Shown here: positions 1 to 6,248 of the stretch, one piece after another
How the letters are laid out: each line of letters begins with the position of its first letter
Numbering within the stretch: the stretch's first letter is position 1
Source: JAGOMX01 sp041738135
Lineage (GTDB): Bacteria > Pseudomonadota > Alphaproteobacteria > JAGOMX01
Length of the DNA: 7,740 nt
Direction of reading: 5' to 3'
Assembly: GCA_041738135.1 (NCBI GenBank)
Contig: JBGSQK010000050.1
Location: 1 to 7,740, forward strand
Program-made: the position numbers and the translations under genes
The notes under the pieces: model-generated
Told to the model about the DNA's origin: nothing
What the model saw: the letters and a program-made list of their open reading frames with translations, nothing else
The model's database searches: none

Positions 1-249
1 CAAATCCACATAAGTGCGCACCCTGTTAGGCTGAATATGGATTATAGTTTTACAACCACCCCCGTGCTCCTCACGTCGCATCCAAAGCAGCCAAAACGGC
101 GCCTGAGTGATAGTTGAAAGCAGAAGATGTTTCCGGCTGACAAGCCCCCTAAATGATATCTGACAAATTGCATTCGAGAGACTCAAACTATTGACGAATG
201 AGGCAGAGTCAATTGGATAACAATGTGCGTCGAAGACGCTCAGAAGATT
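1..249 (-). other. Open reading frame at left edge, unresolved
   Basis: On the minus strand a frame stays open for 83 codons, from just after a TAG at 250-252 to the window edge, and would continue to the left. Its last visible part reads RTYVDL, preceded by a Gly-Gly-Gly-Cys-Lys stretch; I do not recognise the protein. The only in-frame ATG is about two thirds of the way along and has no ribosome binding site. Part of the frame crosses repeat boxes at 137-167, which weakens the case for coding. A competing plus-strand frame is open from 1 to a TGA at 115-117 and ends in a basic tail. It may be the 5' part of a decayed gene, or noncoding. Confidence 0.2.
137..167. repeat. Outlying CTGACAA boxes
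   Basis: Two CTGACAA boxes (137-143 and 160-166) lie in direct orientation. The first is followed by a run of C and then CTAAAT, which matches the flank of boxes in the main array near 472-486 and 577-590. They therefore look like outlying members of the same repeat family, not chance matches. Confidence 0.4.
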
Positions 250-353
250 CTATTGCGATTTAAAAAGTGTAAAAACAGCAGATTCAATGATCATAATTCT
301 TTGAGACACTGTTCCGACATACATGTAATTTCCGATATGTTCTGTCCCGGCCA

Positions 354-410
354 GAACTGATAAAACTGACAAGAGAAAGAACCGAAAGCTAACCGTCAGT
401 TTGTCAGTTC
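354..410. repeat. Inverted repeat 1 of ACTGACA array
   Basis: The left arm carries two boxes (one degenerate, CTGATA, at about 357; one exact at 366) and the right arm two inverted boxes (about 395 and 403). The arms pair imperfectly around a loop of roughly 20 nt. The same box doublet occurs in inverted repeats 2 and 3. A small separate hairpin (339-344 with 352-357) abuts it. Spaced, repeated boxes of this kind resemble iterons or operator arrays of mobile elements; which protein binds them cannot be read from the sequence. Confidence 0.6.
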
Positions 411-458
411 ATTTTTCAAGGGGTTATCCATAAAAAATCAAAATAAATGCCCCTACAA

Positions 459-516
459 CGAACTGACAAAACTGACAAACCCCTAAATCAAAGCTTTTGT
501 CAGTTTTGTCAGTTCG
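459..516. repeat. Inverted repeat 2 of ACTGACA array, perfect 21-bp arms
   Basis: Positions 459-479 and 496-516 are exact reverse complements (21 bp), around a 16-nt loop. Each arm is a doublet of the ACTGACA box separated by AA, so the structure holds four boxes, two in each orientation. It is the best conserved of the three copies. No T-run follows directly as in an intrinsic terminator; the repeated doublet fits a protein-binding array better. Confidence 0.8.
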
Positions 517-565
517 CCCCCCTACCCCTTTTTCTTAAAATAATTTCAGGATTTGCTAAAAAAAA

Positions 566-619
566 GAACTGACAAACTGACAGCCCCCTAACCAAAACTT
601 TTGTCAGTTTTGTCAGTTA
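566..619. repeat. Inverted repeat 3 of ACTGACA array
   Basis: The left arm (566-583) and right arm (601-619) again each hold two boxes in opposite orientation. The left doublet lacks one A of the spacer, so pairing has a one-base bulge. The loop starts with the same C-run and CTAA that follow the left arm of copy 2, showing that the unit was duplicated together with its loop and did not arise as independent hairpins. Confidence 0.7.
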
Positions 620-790
620 ATAAGCTAGAGCCATTTCTCTAAAAAAACTCGTGCCCCTCTCCTTTCAATTTATAAATGGGGCTTATTCAATACCAATTCA
701 GGCGCGCACGATATCTTCCCCATGCTATCAGCACCATGCCCAACCCTCCGGAGAAAAACGATGGCAAACTATATAAAGTACCGTGGGTTT
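620..790. other. Stretch without gene
   Basis: I find no convincing coding sequence, RNA gene or promoter here. The longest plus-strand frame near 762 is about 21 codons and mostly consists of the following repeat, so I do not call it. The stretch lies between the ACTGACA array and the CATGGGA repeats, inside what I infer to be the end of an integrated element. Confidence 0.4.
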
Positions 791-823
791 CATGGGATTC
801 TCATGGGACACTCATGGGACATT
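791..823 (+). repeat. Three tandem CATGGGA repeats, possible integrase arm sites
   Basis: Three direct 11-bp units begin at 791, 802 and 813, each starting with CATGGGA; the last two differ at one position. A weaker GTGGG match lies just before. They sit about 110 to 140 bp from the tRNA-Ser fragment, on the side where the integrated element is inferred to be. Tyrosine integrases that use tRNA genes commonly bind short direct arm-type repeats at about this distance from the core site. The assignment to integrase binding is inference; the repeats themselves are plain. Confidence 0.5.
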
Positions 824-934
824 TGAAGATAAATAATGGCAATAAACCAGCATAAGTAGCAACAAAGAGAAACGCTAGAACCGTTGGTATCATTGATATA
901 TTTAGTTATTGATCGTTACCCACAAATCATTTTG

Positions 935-995
935 CCTGTCTTGAAAACCGGCAAAGGTAGACCTTTCGTGAGTTCGAATCTCACCGCTTCCGCCA
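935..995 (+). tRNA. 3' half of tRNA-Ser(UGA), truncated; probable attachment site
   Basis: The fragment contains the anticodon arm (stem 935-939 with 947-951, one mismatch at the middle pair), the loop CTTGAAA with anticodon TGA, and a long variable arm (AAAGG...CCTTT) typical of class II tRNAs. A perfect T arm follows (GTGAG-TTCGAAT-CTCAC), then the 3' acceptor strand CGCTTCC, discriminator G and an encoded CCA at 993-995. No matching 5' acceptor (GGAAGCG) or D arm precedes it; a loosely similar AGAAACG at 868 is too far away and has no D arm. It is not a working gene. Such 3' halves are left at the far end of elements that integrate into the tRNA, so the intact tRNA-Ser should lie left of the window. 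Confidence 0.8.
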
Positions 996-1089
996 GCTTT
1001 TGCTTTATGAGCTTCTGCTGGCGGGCCGATTACTCTCAGATTGGACAATCTTATATATCGTTTTCAGAAAAAGACTCATGGTGAAAAGC

Positions 1090-1219
1090 CCCGTGTCTTA
1101 ACGGCCTTGAGCCGGGATCCAGCGAAATAATGTGCTGCGAAGCGGCTTGCATAAGGTAATGAGTCGCTCACGCTCCACTTATTGCGCTGGATCCCGGCTC
1201 AAGGCCGGGAAGACACGGG
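1090..1219. repeat. Palindromic repeat, copy 1
   Basis: Arms at 1090-1124 and 1185-1219 are 35 nt each and match as inverted repeats at 33 positions, with weaker pairing continuing inwards. The inner part from GGGATCC (1114) to GGATCCC (1195) is 82 nt and clearly related to the 82-nt core of the copy at 3988-4069, sharing GGGATCCAGCGAA, GCGGCT, GTCGCT and GCTGGATCCC blocks in the same order. The outer arms (CCCGTGTCTT, CCTTGAGCC) differ from those of copy 2. It ends 12 bp beyond the aminotransferase stop codon, so its transcript hairpin could act as a terminator or 3' end stabiliser. Confidence 0.85.
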
Positions 1220-1231
1220 ATAGGTTTTAGC

Positions 1232-2395
1232 TTAAGTTATCTTCCCCACCACATCCCTAACATTTTCAATAATATAATCCTGAGTCTCCTCATCCAAATA
1301 TGCATGAATGGGTAGGCTCAGCACATCTAGGGATAGTTGTTTCGCCACATTCGCGCCATTAGGTGCTACCGGATATCGTCGGTACGCGGGTTGTTCATTG
1401 AGGGGTTTTGGGTAATAGATTCTTGTGGGGATGCCTTTTGCTTTTAGTTCTTCACACACTTCGTCTCTGTTATTGACCCGAATGGTGTATTGCGACCATG
1501 AGGAAACTAGGTTCTCTGAGATAACCGGGGTTTTGATTACATCTTGTAAGCCTTGGGTATAGCGATCGGCAACCTTACGCCTTTTGGACATTTCTTCTTC
1601 AAAGAGGGTTAGTTTTTCCAGTAGGATAGCGGCTTGGATCGAGGACATGTGGCCGTTGAAACCGAGTCGGATTCCATCGTCAGGGGTGGCTCCTTGACCG
1701 TGGTTGCGGCAGGAACCTACTTTTTCCCATAGCTCTTCATCATTGAGGAATATGGCGCCCCCTTCCCCATAACAGCCTAAGGGTTTTGCGGGTGAGAAGC
1801 TGGTGCAGCTGATTTCAGCCAATTGGCCTACGGCTTTTGAGCCGTAGCTGGCGCCAAAGCTTTGGGATGCGTCTCCCATGACCCATAGGTTAAAGGAAGA
1901 TGCTACTTCGTGCAGCTGATCATAGTCTGCCGGTTGTCCAAATAAATCCACGGCAATAACCCCGGCAGGCTTGAGGTCTGTACTTTTGATTTTGAGAATA
2001 GCCTCGCGTAGGCTTACGGGATCTATGTTGAAGGTCTCGGGGCACACATCCACAAATATTGGGTTGGCCCCTAGCAAAGCAACCGCTTCCGCTGTGGCGT
2101 AATAACTGAAGGCGGGTACGAAGACTGCATCGGCGCGTTTGACGCCTTTAGCAAGCAGACCCAGCATGATTGCATCGGTGCCGCTGGAGCACGTTAATGC
2201 ATATTTGGCTCCTGTGAGCTTAGTGAGCTGTGATTCTAGTTTTTCAATTTCTGGGCCCATGATGTAGTGACCATGATCAAGAACACGCTCTAAGGATGAC
2301 ATGAGACTTTGTTTGAGCCTGTTCTTCTGGGATTCCAGATCCACAAAGGGTATATGAGTGTTATGGAATTGACTGTGAGCGGCTTTTAATGACAT
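1232..2395 (-). CDS. DegT/DnrJ/EryC1/StrS aminotransferase, WbpE-like
   Basis: This is a PLP-dependent aminotransferase of the sugar-nucleotide family, closest in remembered sequence to WbpE, which aminates C3 of UDP-2-acetamido-3-oxo-glucuronate with glutamate in O-antigen/surface sugar synthesis. Visible hallmarks, numbered from the ATG at 2395: IPFVDL at the start, a CSSGTDA phosphate-binding loop (about 69-75), GDASQSFGASY with the cofactor-contacting Asp (about 175), and SPAKPLGCYG with the Schiff-base Lys (about 204). IYYPKPLNEQP and LSLPIHAYLD follow near the C terminus. Length of 387 residues fits the family. The frame also extends to a TTG at 2458, but that adds residues the family lacks and has no ribosome site; the ATG at 2395 has GGATAGG just upstream. 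No other sugar-pathway gene is nearby, so the substrate is inferred. Confidence 0.92.
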   Translation of the reverse strand: MSLKAAHSQFHNTHIPFVDLESQKNRLKQSLMSSLERVLDHGHYIMGPEIEKLESQLTKLTGAKYALTCSSGTDAIMLGLLAKGVKRADAVFVPAFSYYATAEAVALLGANPIFVDVCPETFNIDPVSLREAILKIKSTDLKPAGVIAVDLFGQPADYDQLHEVASSFNLWVMGDASQSFGASYGSKAVGQLAEISCTSFSPAKPLGCYGEGGAIFLNDEELWEKVGSCRNHGQGATPDDGIRLGFNGHMSSIQAAILLEKLTLFEEEMSKRRKVADRYTQGLQDVIKTPVISENLVSSWSQYTIRVNNRDEVCEELKAKGIPTRIYYPKPLNEQPAYRRYPVAPNGANVAKQLSLDVLSLPIHAYLDEETQDYIIENVRDVVGKIT

Positions 2396-2429
2396 GTGAC
2401 CTATCCGAAAACGATTGTGCTTACTGTTA

Positions 2430-2458
2430 TTTATGACGTAAAACAGGTGTGCGGGCAA
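2430..2458 (-). promoter_or_regulatory. Candidate promoter of the aminotransferase gene
   Basis: Reading the minus strand, TTGCCC (2458-2453) and CATAAA (2435-2430) are spaced by 17 bp, each with four of six consensus matches. Transcription would start near 2423, leaving a short leader before the ATG at 2395. If right, it also excludes the upstream TTG start, which lies inside the -35 box. Match by eye only. Confidence 0.3.
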
Positions 2459-2492
2459 ATAATTTTGTGGTTTATGTGAAAAAATACTGGCA

Positions 2493-2522
2493 TTGCGGGT
2501 AAGTCAGTCCCATATGTATGTT
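2493..2522 (+). promoter_or_regulatory. Candidate promoter of the F-box gene
   Basis: TTGCGG (2493-2498) and TATGTT (2517-2522) are separated by 18 bp, upstream of the F-box start at 2558. The gene is divergent from the aminotransferase and needs its own promoter in this 162-bp gap. The match is moderate and judged by eye. Confidence 0.25.
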
Positions 2523-2557
2523 AAGGTTAATGTAAAACTCTCAATTGAGGTTAGATT

Positions 2558-3166
2558 ATGTATCGTTATTTCAAACTAGTGACTTTTTTTGCACTGGCGT
2601 ATGCCTGTCATATAAGGAATTTGAACGCCTCTACTGGCTTTAACGACCTTCCCGATGATGTGAAGAGATTGATCTTCTCCAAAACTCAGATAAATGATGA
2701 GGGCGTTGAGGAACGCATACTTAAAGTACAAGATTTAGGACGTTGTGCCCGAGTGTGCAAAGCATGGCAAAATCCAGCCAGTTCCGATCTTTTGTGGCAA
2801 CGTTTTGCTGTTGCACACTTTAATATGGGGGTGATTCCTAGAGAGCTATACGGTCTTTATAGCAAGACAGCCAAATCTATACTCTCTGAGGCACCTATAT
2901 ATAAGAAGATGCTTCACTATAAAAATGTAATTCGGTTTGAAATCGGAAAAGAGGCAGTCGATTTATATAACGAGGGAGCTATCCATTTGGAGTCGATGGT
3001 TATCTTAGAATTACTTGGTGATGTATCTCTCATAACTGATTACCTTCAAAAAAAGAGTACAATGTTTGAATTAACTAATGATTTTGAGATGCTGCGAGCA
3101 TCAGTACATGCATTAGTTGCACTGGGAAGCAAGATCGCGCCCGAGGCTCTTCAAGGCTTGGGGTAA
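2558..3166 (+). CDS. Exported F-box domain protein, putative host-directed effector
   Basis: Residues 1-24 form a signal peptide: a basic start (MYRYFK), a hydrophobic core and a small-residue site near LNAS. Residues about 28-84 are a clear F-box: LPDDVKRLIF, then DLGRCARVCKAW, then ASSDLLWQRFA, with the conserved Leu-Pro, Val-Cys-x-x-Trp and Leu-Trp positions. The rest (85-202) is probably helical; I recognise no leucine-rich, WD40 or ankyrin repeats there. In eukaryotes an F-box binds Skp1 and brings a target to an SCF ubiquitin ligase; bacteria have no such ligase, and F-box proteins in intracellular bacteria are usually secreted effectors. The Sec signal argues for export first to the periplasm. 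TTGAGG precedes the ATG by about 9 nt. The target and final destination are unknown. Confidence 0.88.
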   Translation: MYRYFKLVTFFALAYACHIRNLNASTGFNDLPDDVKRLIFSKTQINDEGVEERILKVQDLGRCARVCKAWQNPASSDLLWQRFAVAHFNMGVIPRELYGLYSKTAKSILSEAPIYKKMLHYKNVIRFEIGKEAVDLYNEGAIHLESMVILELLGDVSLITDYLQKKSTMFELTNDFEMLRASVHALVALGSKIAPEALQGLG

Positions 3167-3176
3167 GAATTTGTTA

Positions 3177-3809
3177 TTATTGAATCGCAAGCAATAAATT
3201 CGTCAACTGGTTTTCTAACGACCAATTTGTGGATTTAAAATAGGAATCTAGCTTGTCCACGTCCTTCTGATTGATCTTTGTATCTGTACGCAAGGTTTTG
3301 ATGTAACTGTCTTGAATTTGTTGCAATGTGCTTAAGTTACTATTCAACTGATCCTCATAAGAAAAAGCCGGCAGAGCTCGTGGCTTTTCTCCGAAACGTG
3401 AATAAATATCTTTATATATGTCATGCCGTTGCTCGAGTTTGTCTACGATGAGCTTGTTGTATCTTTGCGCTTCCTGACTTTTTGCAAAATTCTTAGTGGT
3501 CTCAGCTAGCTTGTTTTTTATCACATTAGTCCCCGTCATTGCCTCAAGCACCTCAGTTATACCTTCTCCGTTTGAGAAACCTTTGGCGGACCTTTTTTCT
3601 AGTAACAATAACGATTCCAATTGCTTTAACCGAATATTGTTGGCATTACGATTTTGTATCTCGAATTGACTTTGTGAGCCGTCAGTAGGTAACGCGCTGG
3701 TTTTAGGGCGAGTTCCACCAAGATCAAAGCCCTCCATGGGTTGGGTTGCTGTGAGATTTGACACGGAGATTAATCCGGCAAATAAAGCTATTCTATAAAT
3801 ATTTCTCAT
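3177..3809 (-). CDS. Exported helical protein of unknown function
   Basis: I do not recognise a family. The start MRNIYRIALFAGLISVSNLTA is a typical signal peptide with likely cleavage after the Ala. The mature part is polar, low in Cys and rich in Lys, Gln, Asn and Leu. Several segments look amphipathic or coiled-coil (for example RLKQLESLLLLEKR, LEQRHDIYKDIYSRF and a Leu/Gln-rich C terminus ending LLLAIQ), suggesting a periplasmic or secreted helical bundle. The frame can begin at a GTG at 3821, but that codon directly abuts the GAGGA ribosome site; the ATG at 3809 is better placed, with a TTG at 3815 also possible. The gene converges on the F-box gene with a 10-bp gap and no visible terminator between them, so the two may produce overlapping antisense 3' ends. 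Confidence 0.75.
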   Translation of the reverse strand: MRNIYRIALFAGLISVSNLTATQPMEGFDLGGTRPKTSALPTDGSQSQFEIQNRNANNIRLKQLESLLLLEKRSAKGFSNGEGITEVLEAMTGTNVIKNKLAETTKNFAKSQEAQRYNKLIVDKLEQRHDIYKDIYSRFGEKPRALPAFSYEDQLNSNLSTLQQIQDSYIKTLRTDTKINQKDVDKLDSYFKSTNWSLENQLTNLLLAIQ

Positions 3810-3947
3810 AATCAATCGCACTCCTCTATACTTTTATTTTAAATAAAAATGGATAAGGATTAGTTAATTTTTTATGTAGAAATGGAAAAGTATGTGGAGC
3901 GGTACGGCCGCACAAATATTATGCAGGAAATAAAACTGTAGACGCTC

Positions 3948-4109
3948 CCGTCATCCAGAGCGCACCTCGGCGAAGCCGAGGAAGCGTGGGATCCAGCGAA
4001 TGAGCGCCGCGTTAGCGGCTCCATATAGCTATACGGAAGTCGCTGCGCTACACTCATTTGCTGGATCCCACGCTTACTCCGCTACGCGGAGCTGCACTCT
4101 GGATGACGG
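3948..4109. repeat. Palindromic repeat, copy 2
   Basis: Outer arms CCGTCATCC (3948-3956) and GGATGACGG (4101-4109) pair exactly and continue into CAGAG/CTCTG. A perfect 15-bp inner pair, 3983-3997 with 4060-4074, flanks an 82-nt core (3988-4069) related to that of copy 1. Smaller hairpins are nested inside: 3965-3981 (7-bp arms), 4006-4019 and 4077-4091, giving a branched, cruciform-like fold. It lies 33 bp past the protease stop codon, at the point where the head-gene cluster breaks off. A short minus-strand frame through it (3872-4057) is an artefact of the repeat. Confidence 0.88.
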
Positions 4110-4142
4110 ACATGTCAGATACTTTATTTCTGTAGCAACAGA

Positions 4143-4628
4143 TTAAAGATTACCTACCTCCTTCACCCGTGTAATTTTCGCATGGGTATTGGCAGCGAAT
4201 GTCACTATGGATATCTCGATCAGATCTACCTCCTTGATGATGCGCACCTGGGACTTACCTTCCCGGTCTGCTTTTATCACCTTATACCCTATGGAAAGGC
4301 CATCCACGGCCCCTGCCCTCATTAAGCTGTAGGCTTCTCGGGCTTGTTGGATATCCATGAGCAGTTGCCCTTCCACGTAGAGGCCCTTGCTGTCTTCCTC
4401 CATGAAATACCATGCACCTATGGGTTCTTTTTGGTTGTGTTGCCAGAGCATTTTTGGGTATTTTCCTTGTCTTTCCCATTTGTCTAGTGAAGCTGCGAAA
4501 GCACCAGGGGCTACTAAGTCATTGTGATTATCCACCACATTAAAAATGCTGGCGTAGCCTATAAAATAGCCCTTATCATCCAGTGACTTTATATTCAAAG
4601 TGACTTGTTGGTTGGACTTAGTCTCCAT
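4143..4628 (-). CDS. HK97 family prohead protease (peptidase S78/U35)
   Basis: In tailed phages and gene transfer agents this serine protease trims the capsid protein's scaffold segment during head assembly and usually digests itself. The 161-residue length is usual. Visible landmarks: FIGYASIFNVVDNHND (22-37), DLVAPGAF (37-44), LWQHNQKEPIGAW with probable catalytic His64, DGLSIGYKV with probable nucleophile Ser112, and DLIEISIVTFAAN with the conserved acidic Glu138. The frame is complete. Its ATG lies within the last codons of the portal gene (11-bp overlap), the usual arrangement for translational coupling. The substrate gene, major capsid, should follow to the left but is missing; the palindromic repeat lies there instead. 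Without a capsid here it has no evident local function. Confidence 0.93.
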   Translation of the reverse strand: METKSNQQVTLNIKSLDDKGYFIGYASIFNVVDNHNDLVAPGAFAASLDKWERQGKYPKMLWQHNQKEPIGAWYFMEEDSKGLYVEGQLLMDIQQAREAYSLMRAGAVDGLSIGYKVIKADREGKSQVRIIKEVDLIEISIVTFAANTHAKITRVKEVGNL

Positions 4629-5835
4629 TTTGAGCTCCTTTGGTTTGTTCTAAGCGGTCGCCATTTTTGATCGGTTCATACCCTAACGCCCGTCGTTTTT
4701 CGTTGATGGTGAGGAAGGATACTTCCGAGATTTGTTTCCAGGTCTTTTCGCGGCGAGGAGCCAAGGCGGGTATGGACTCTATGTCAAACTGCAGGCAAAG
4801 ATCGTTCTCTTCAAACTTGGGGATCAACCAGTGGTTGAACTCGTCGCATAAGTGGTCCAGCAGTGGAATAATGGTATCCTCCCAAAGGTGATAGCGTGCT
4901 TCGCGATAGTTGGCAAAAGTTGCATCCCCTGGCACACCCACCAACATGGGTGGTACGCCGTAGGCTTGGGCTATTTCACGGGCCGATAGATTCTTGCCCG
5001 CAATGAAGTCCAAGTCTTTGGGTGAAAGTCCCATTTCCTGCCACTGGAAGTCTCCCTCCAACACCATCATGCGACCGGCGTTTAATGCGCCTTCGTATAC
5101 GGAACGCACATCGTCTCTCAGGCTTCGTCGCTGTTCTTCCGACATATTCAGCTCCGAGCTGATCTTCAATGCTCCGCTGGGCCGGCCACCATTTTGTAGC
5201 AGAGCCAGATTATGGCTTGAGACAGCATTATGCTGGTCAATGGCTCCTGACGCCGTTTCAATTGGGCTCATGCCATACCAATCATTCAAGGGGTGGAAGT
5301 TCTTCAGATGCAGGATATGAGATTGACCGTTAACGCCATTTACCGGTATAACCCTGGATCGTGAGTTCACGCTGTACTCATAACCCTGCGGCACGCCTGC
5401 TGATCCCGGGATTATCTTAATACGATCGGGACGCAGAGGATAGAGCTCTATGGGATAACCCATGGCGCAGTTCACGGCCTCAATGTAACTATTTCCAGAT
5501 AGCAGCTTAAAAGCCAGCACGGACTCGATAAACGCCGCCCCGCCCTGGGATGGATTGGGGTGATGGAGTAAATCCAACAGCGGATGCTCATAGATCTCCT
5601 CATCCCCTTTATAAAGGCGCCATGGCACACAAGCAGCACCAGCGGCAATCAGATTCACAGCACGATAGACAATCACGTTCTTAGCAAACCCCTCCTCAGC
5701 TAACTTGTCATACCGCTTGGGCGTCCACACAGGCTTGCCTAGTGAGTTATAAGCAATCAAAGACGACACCCGACTTTGCTTCGTTTCAGATCGTTGGAGC
5801 AGATCTGTCGCTACCTTCTTAAACCAAGACTTCAT
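4618..5835 (-). CDS. HK97 family phage portal protein, GTA gp3-like
   Basis: The portal forms the dodecameric ring at the capsid vertex through which DNA is packaged and released. The 405-residue protein is full length and carries family landmarks in order: GKPVWTPKRYDKLAEEGF (33-50), a YRAVNLIA helix (57-64), HPLLDLLHHPNPSQ (84-97), LLSGNSYIEAV (111-121), LRPDRIKIIPG (134-144) and YGMSPIETA (187-195). Further on are GRPSGAL (217-223), LSPKDLDFI (270-278), REIAQAYGVPPMLVG (286-300) and the C-terminal LTINEKRRALGY (375-386). The overall wording resembles both prophage portals and the portal of alphaproteobacterial gene transfer agents. AAGGAG sits 5 nt before the ATG. No terminase gene precedes it; broken plus-strand frames do. 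Intact frame and good ribosome site suggest recent arrival or maintained use. Confidence 0.94.
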   Translation of the reverse strand: MKSWFKKVATDLLQRSETKQSRVSSLIAYNSLGKPVWTPKRYDKLAEEGFAKNVIVYRAVNLIAAGAACVPWRLYKGDEEIYEHPLLDLLHHPNPSQGGAAFIESVLAFKLLSGNSYIEAVNCAMGYPIELYPLRPDRIKIIPGSAGVPQGYEYSVNSRSRVIPVNGVNGQSHILHLKNFHPLNDWYGMSPIETASGAIDQHNAVSSHNLALLQNGGRPSGALKISSELNMSEEQRRSLRDDVRSVYEGALNAGRMMVLEGDFQWQEMGLSPKDLDFIAGKNLSAREIAQAYGVPPMLVGVPGDATFANYREARYHLWEDTIIPLLDHLCDEFNHWLIPKFEENDLCLQFDIESIPALAPRREKTWKQISEVSFLTINEKRRALGYEPIKNGDRLEQTKGAQNGD

Positions 5836-5886
5836 TCATTCTCCTTTCTAAAGTTGATGGTGTGATGATGAAGGAATGATGTGGTT

Positions 5887-6212
5887 ATGGCTATGAATAC
5901 GTTAGTTGTGGGCTTAATTGGATGCAGTGGTATGGGTAGTGCATATTGCATTTGTTCCGAAACCGCATGAATTTGAGGTGTTTGAAAACATTTGGTCTAC
6001 TAACCAGCCCCAACAAGAAGAATATGTGCAAAACATTTTCGCTCAACTATCGGCATTGGCGGCTCAAACACCTAGTACCCTTGCGATTTTGCGGAAATAC
6101 TTTAGAAAATGCATCCTGGCTCAAGTTGGGCTTATCTGCAATTAAAGAGTTTGACGAATCTGTACGAACTCTTTTGCCGAGCATCTTCCAGTCCTACTTG
6201 TATGTGAACTAG
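5887..6212 (+). pseudogene. Broken gene for a small, possibly exported protein
   Basis: Three consecutive plus-strand frames look coding in turn. The first starts at ATG 5887 with a signal-peptide-like MAMNTLVVGLIGCSG and stops at 5970. The second contains EFEVFENIWS and IFAQLSALAAQ and stops at 6145. The third contains IKEFDESVRTLLPSIFQ and ends with TAG at 6210-6212. Each step shifts the frame in the same direction, as small indels would. An AAGGA at 5871-5875 is the only candidate ribosome site. I do not know the family. The alternative is that one of the 75- to 88-codon frames is a real small gene, but none has a convincing start. Confidence 0.35.
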
Positions 6213-6248
6213 TACATTGACAAAAAATGGGCTTAATTGTCGCCATAG

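Noticed and set aside
354..619. CRISPR array
   Set aside because: The repeated boxes are short, occur in inverted doublets, and have no equal-length variable spacers.
884..1084. Plus-strand frame of 66 codons across the tRNA fragment
   Set aside because: It reads through the tRNA-Ser 3' half, has no ribosome site, and its peptide is a translation of tRNA structure.
3872..4057. Minus-strand frame of 61 codons
   Set aside because: Most of it lies inside palindromic repeat copy 2, and it has no ribosome site or recognisable peptide.
4640..5320. Plus-strand frames opposite the portal gene
   Set aside because: Both are antisense shadows of the well-supported portal gene, with Ser- and Arg-rich composition and no ribosome sites.
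5909..6239. 12-bp direct repeat TGGGCTTAATTG at 5909-5920 and 6228-6239
   Set aside because: One or two 12-bp matches are expected by chance in a window of this size, and nothing else marks the ends of an element.
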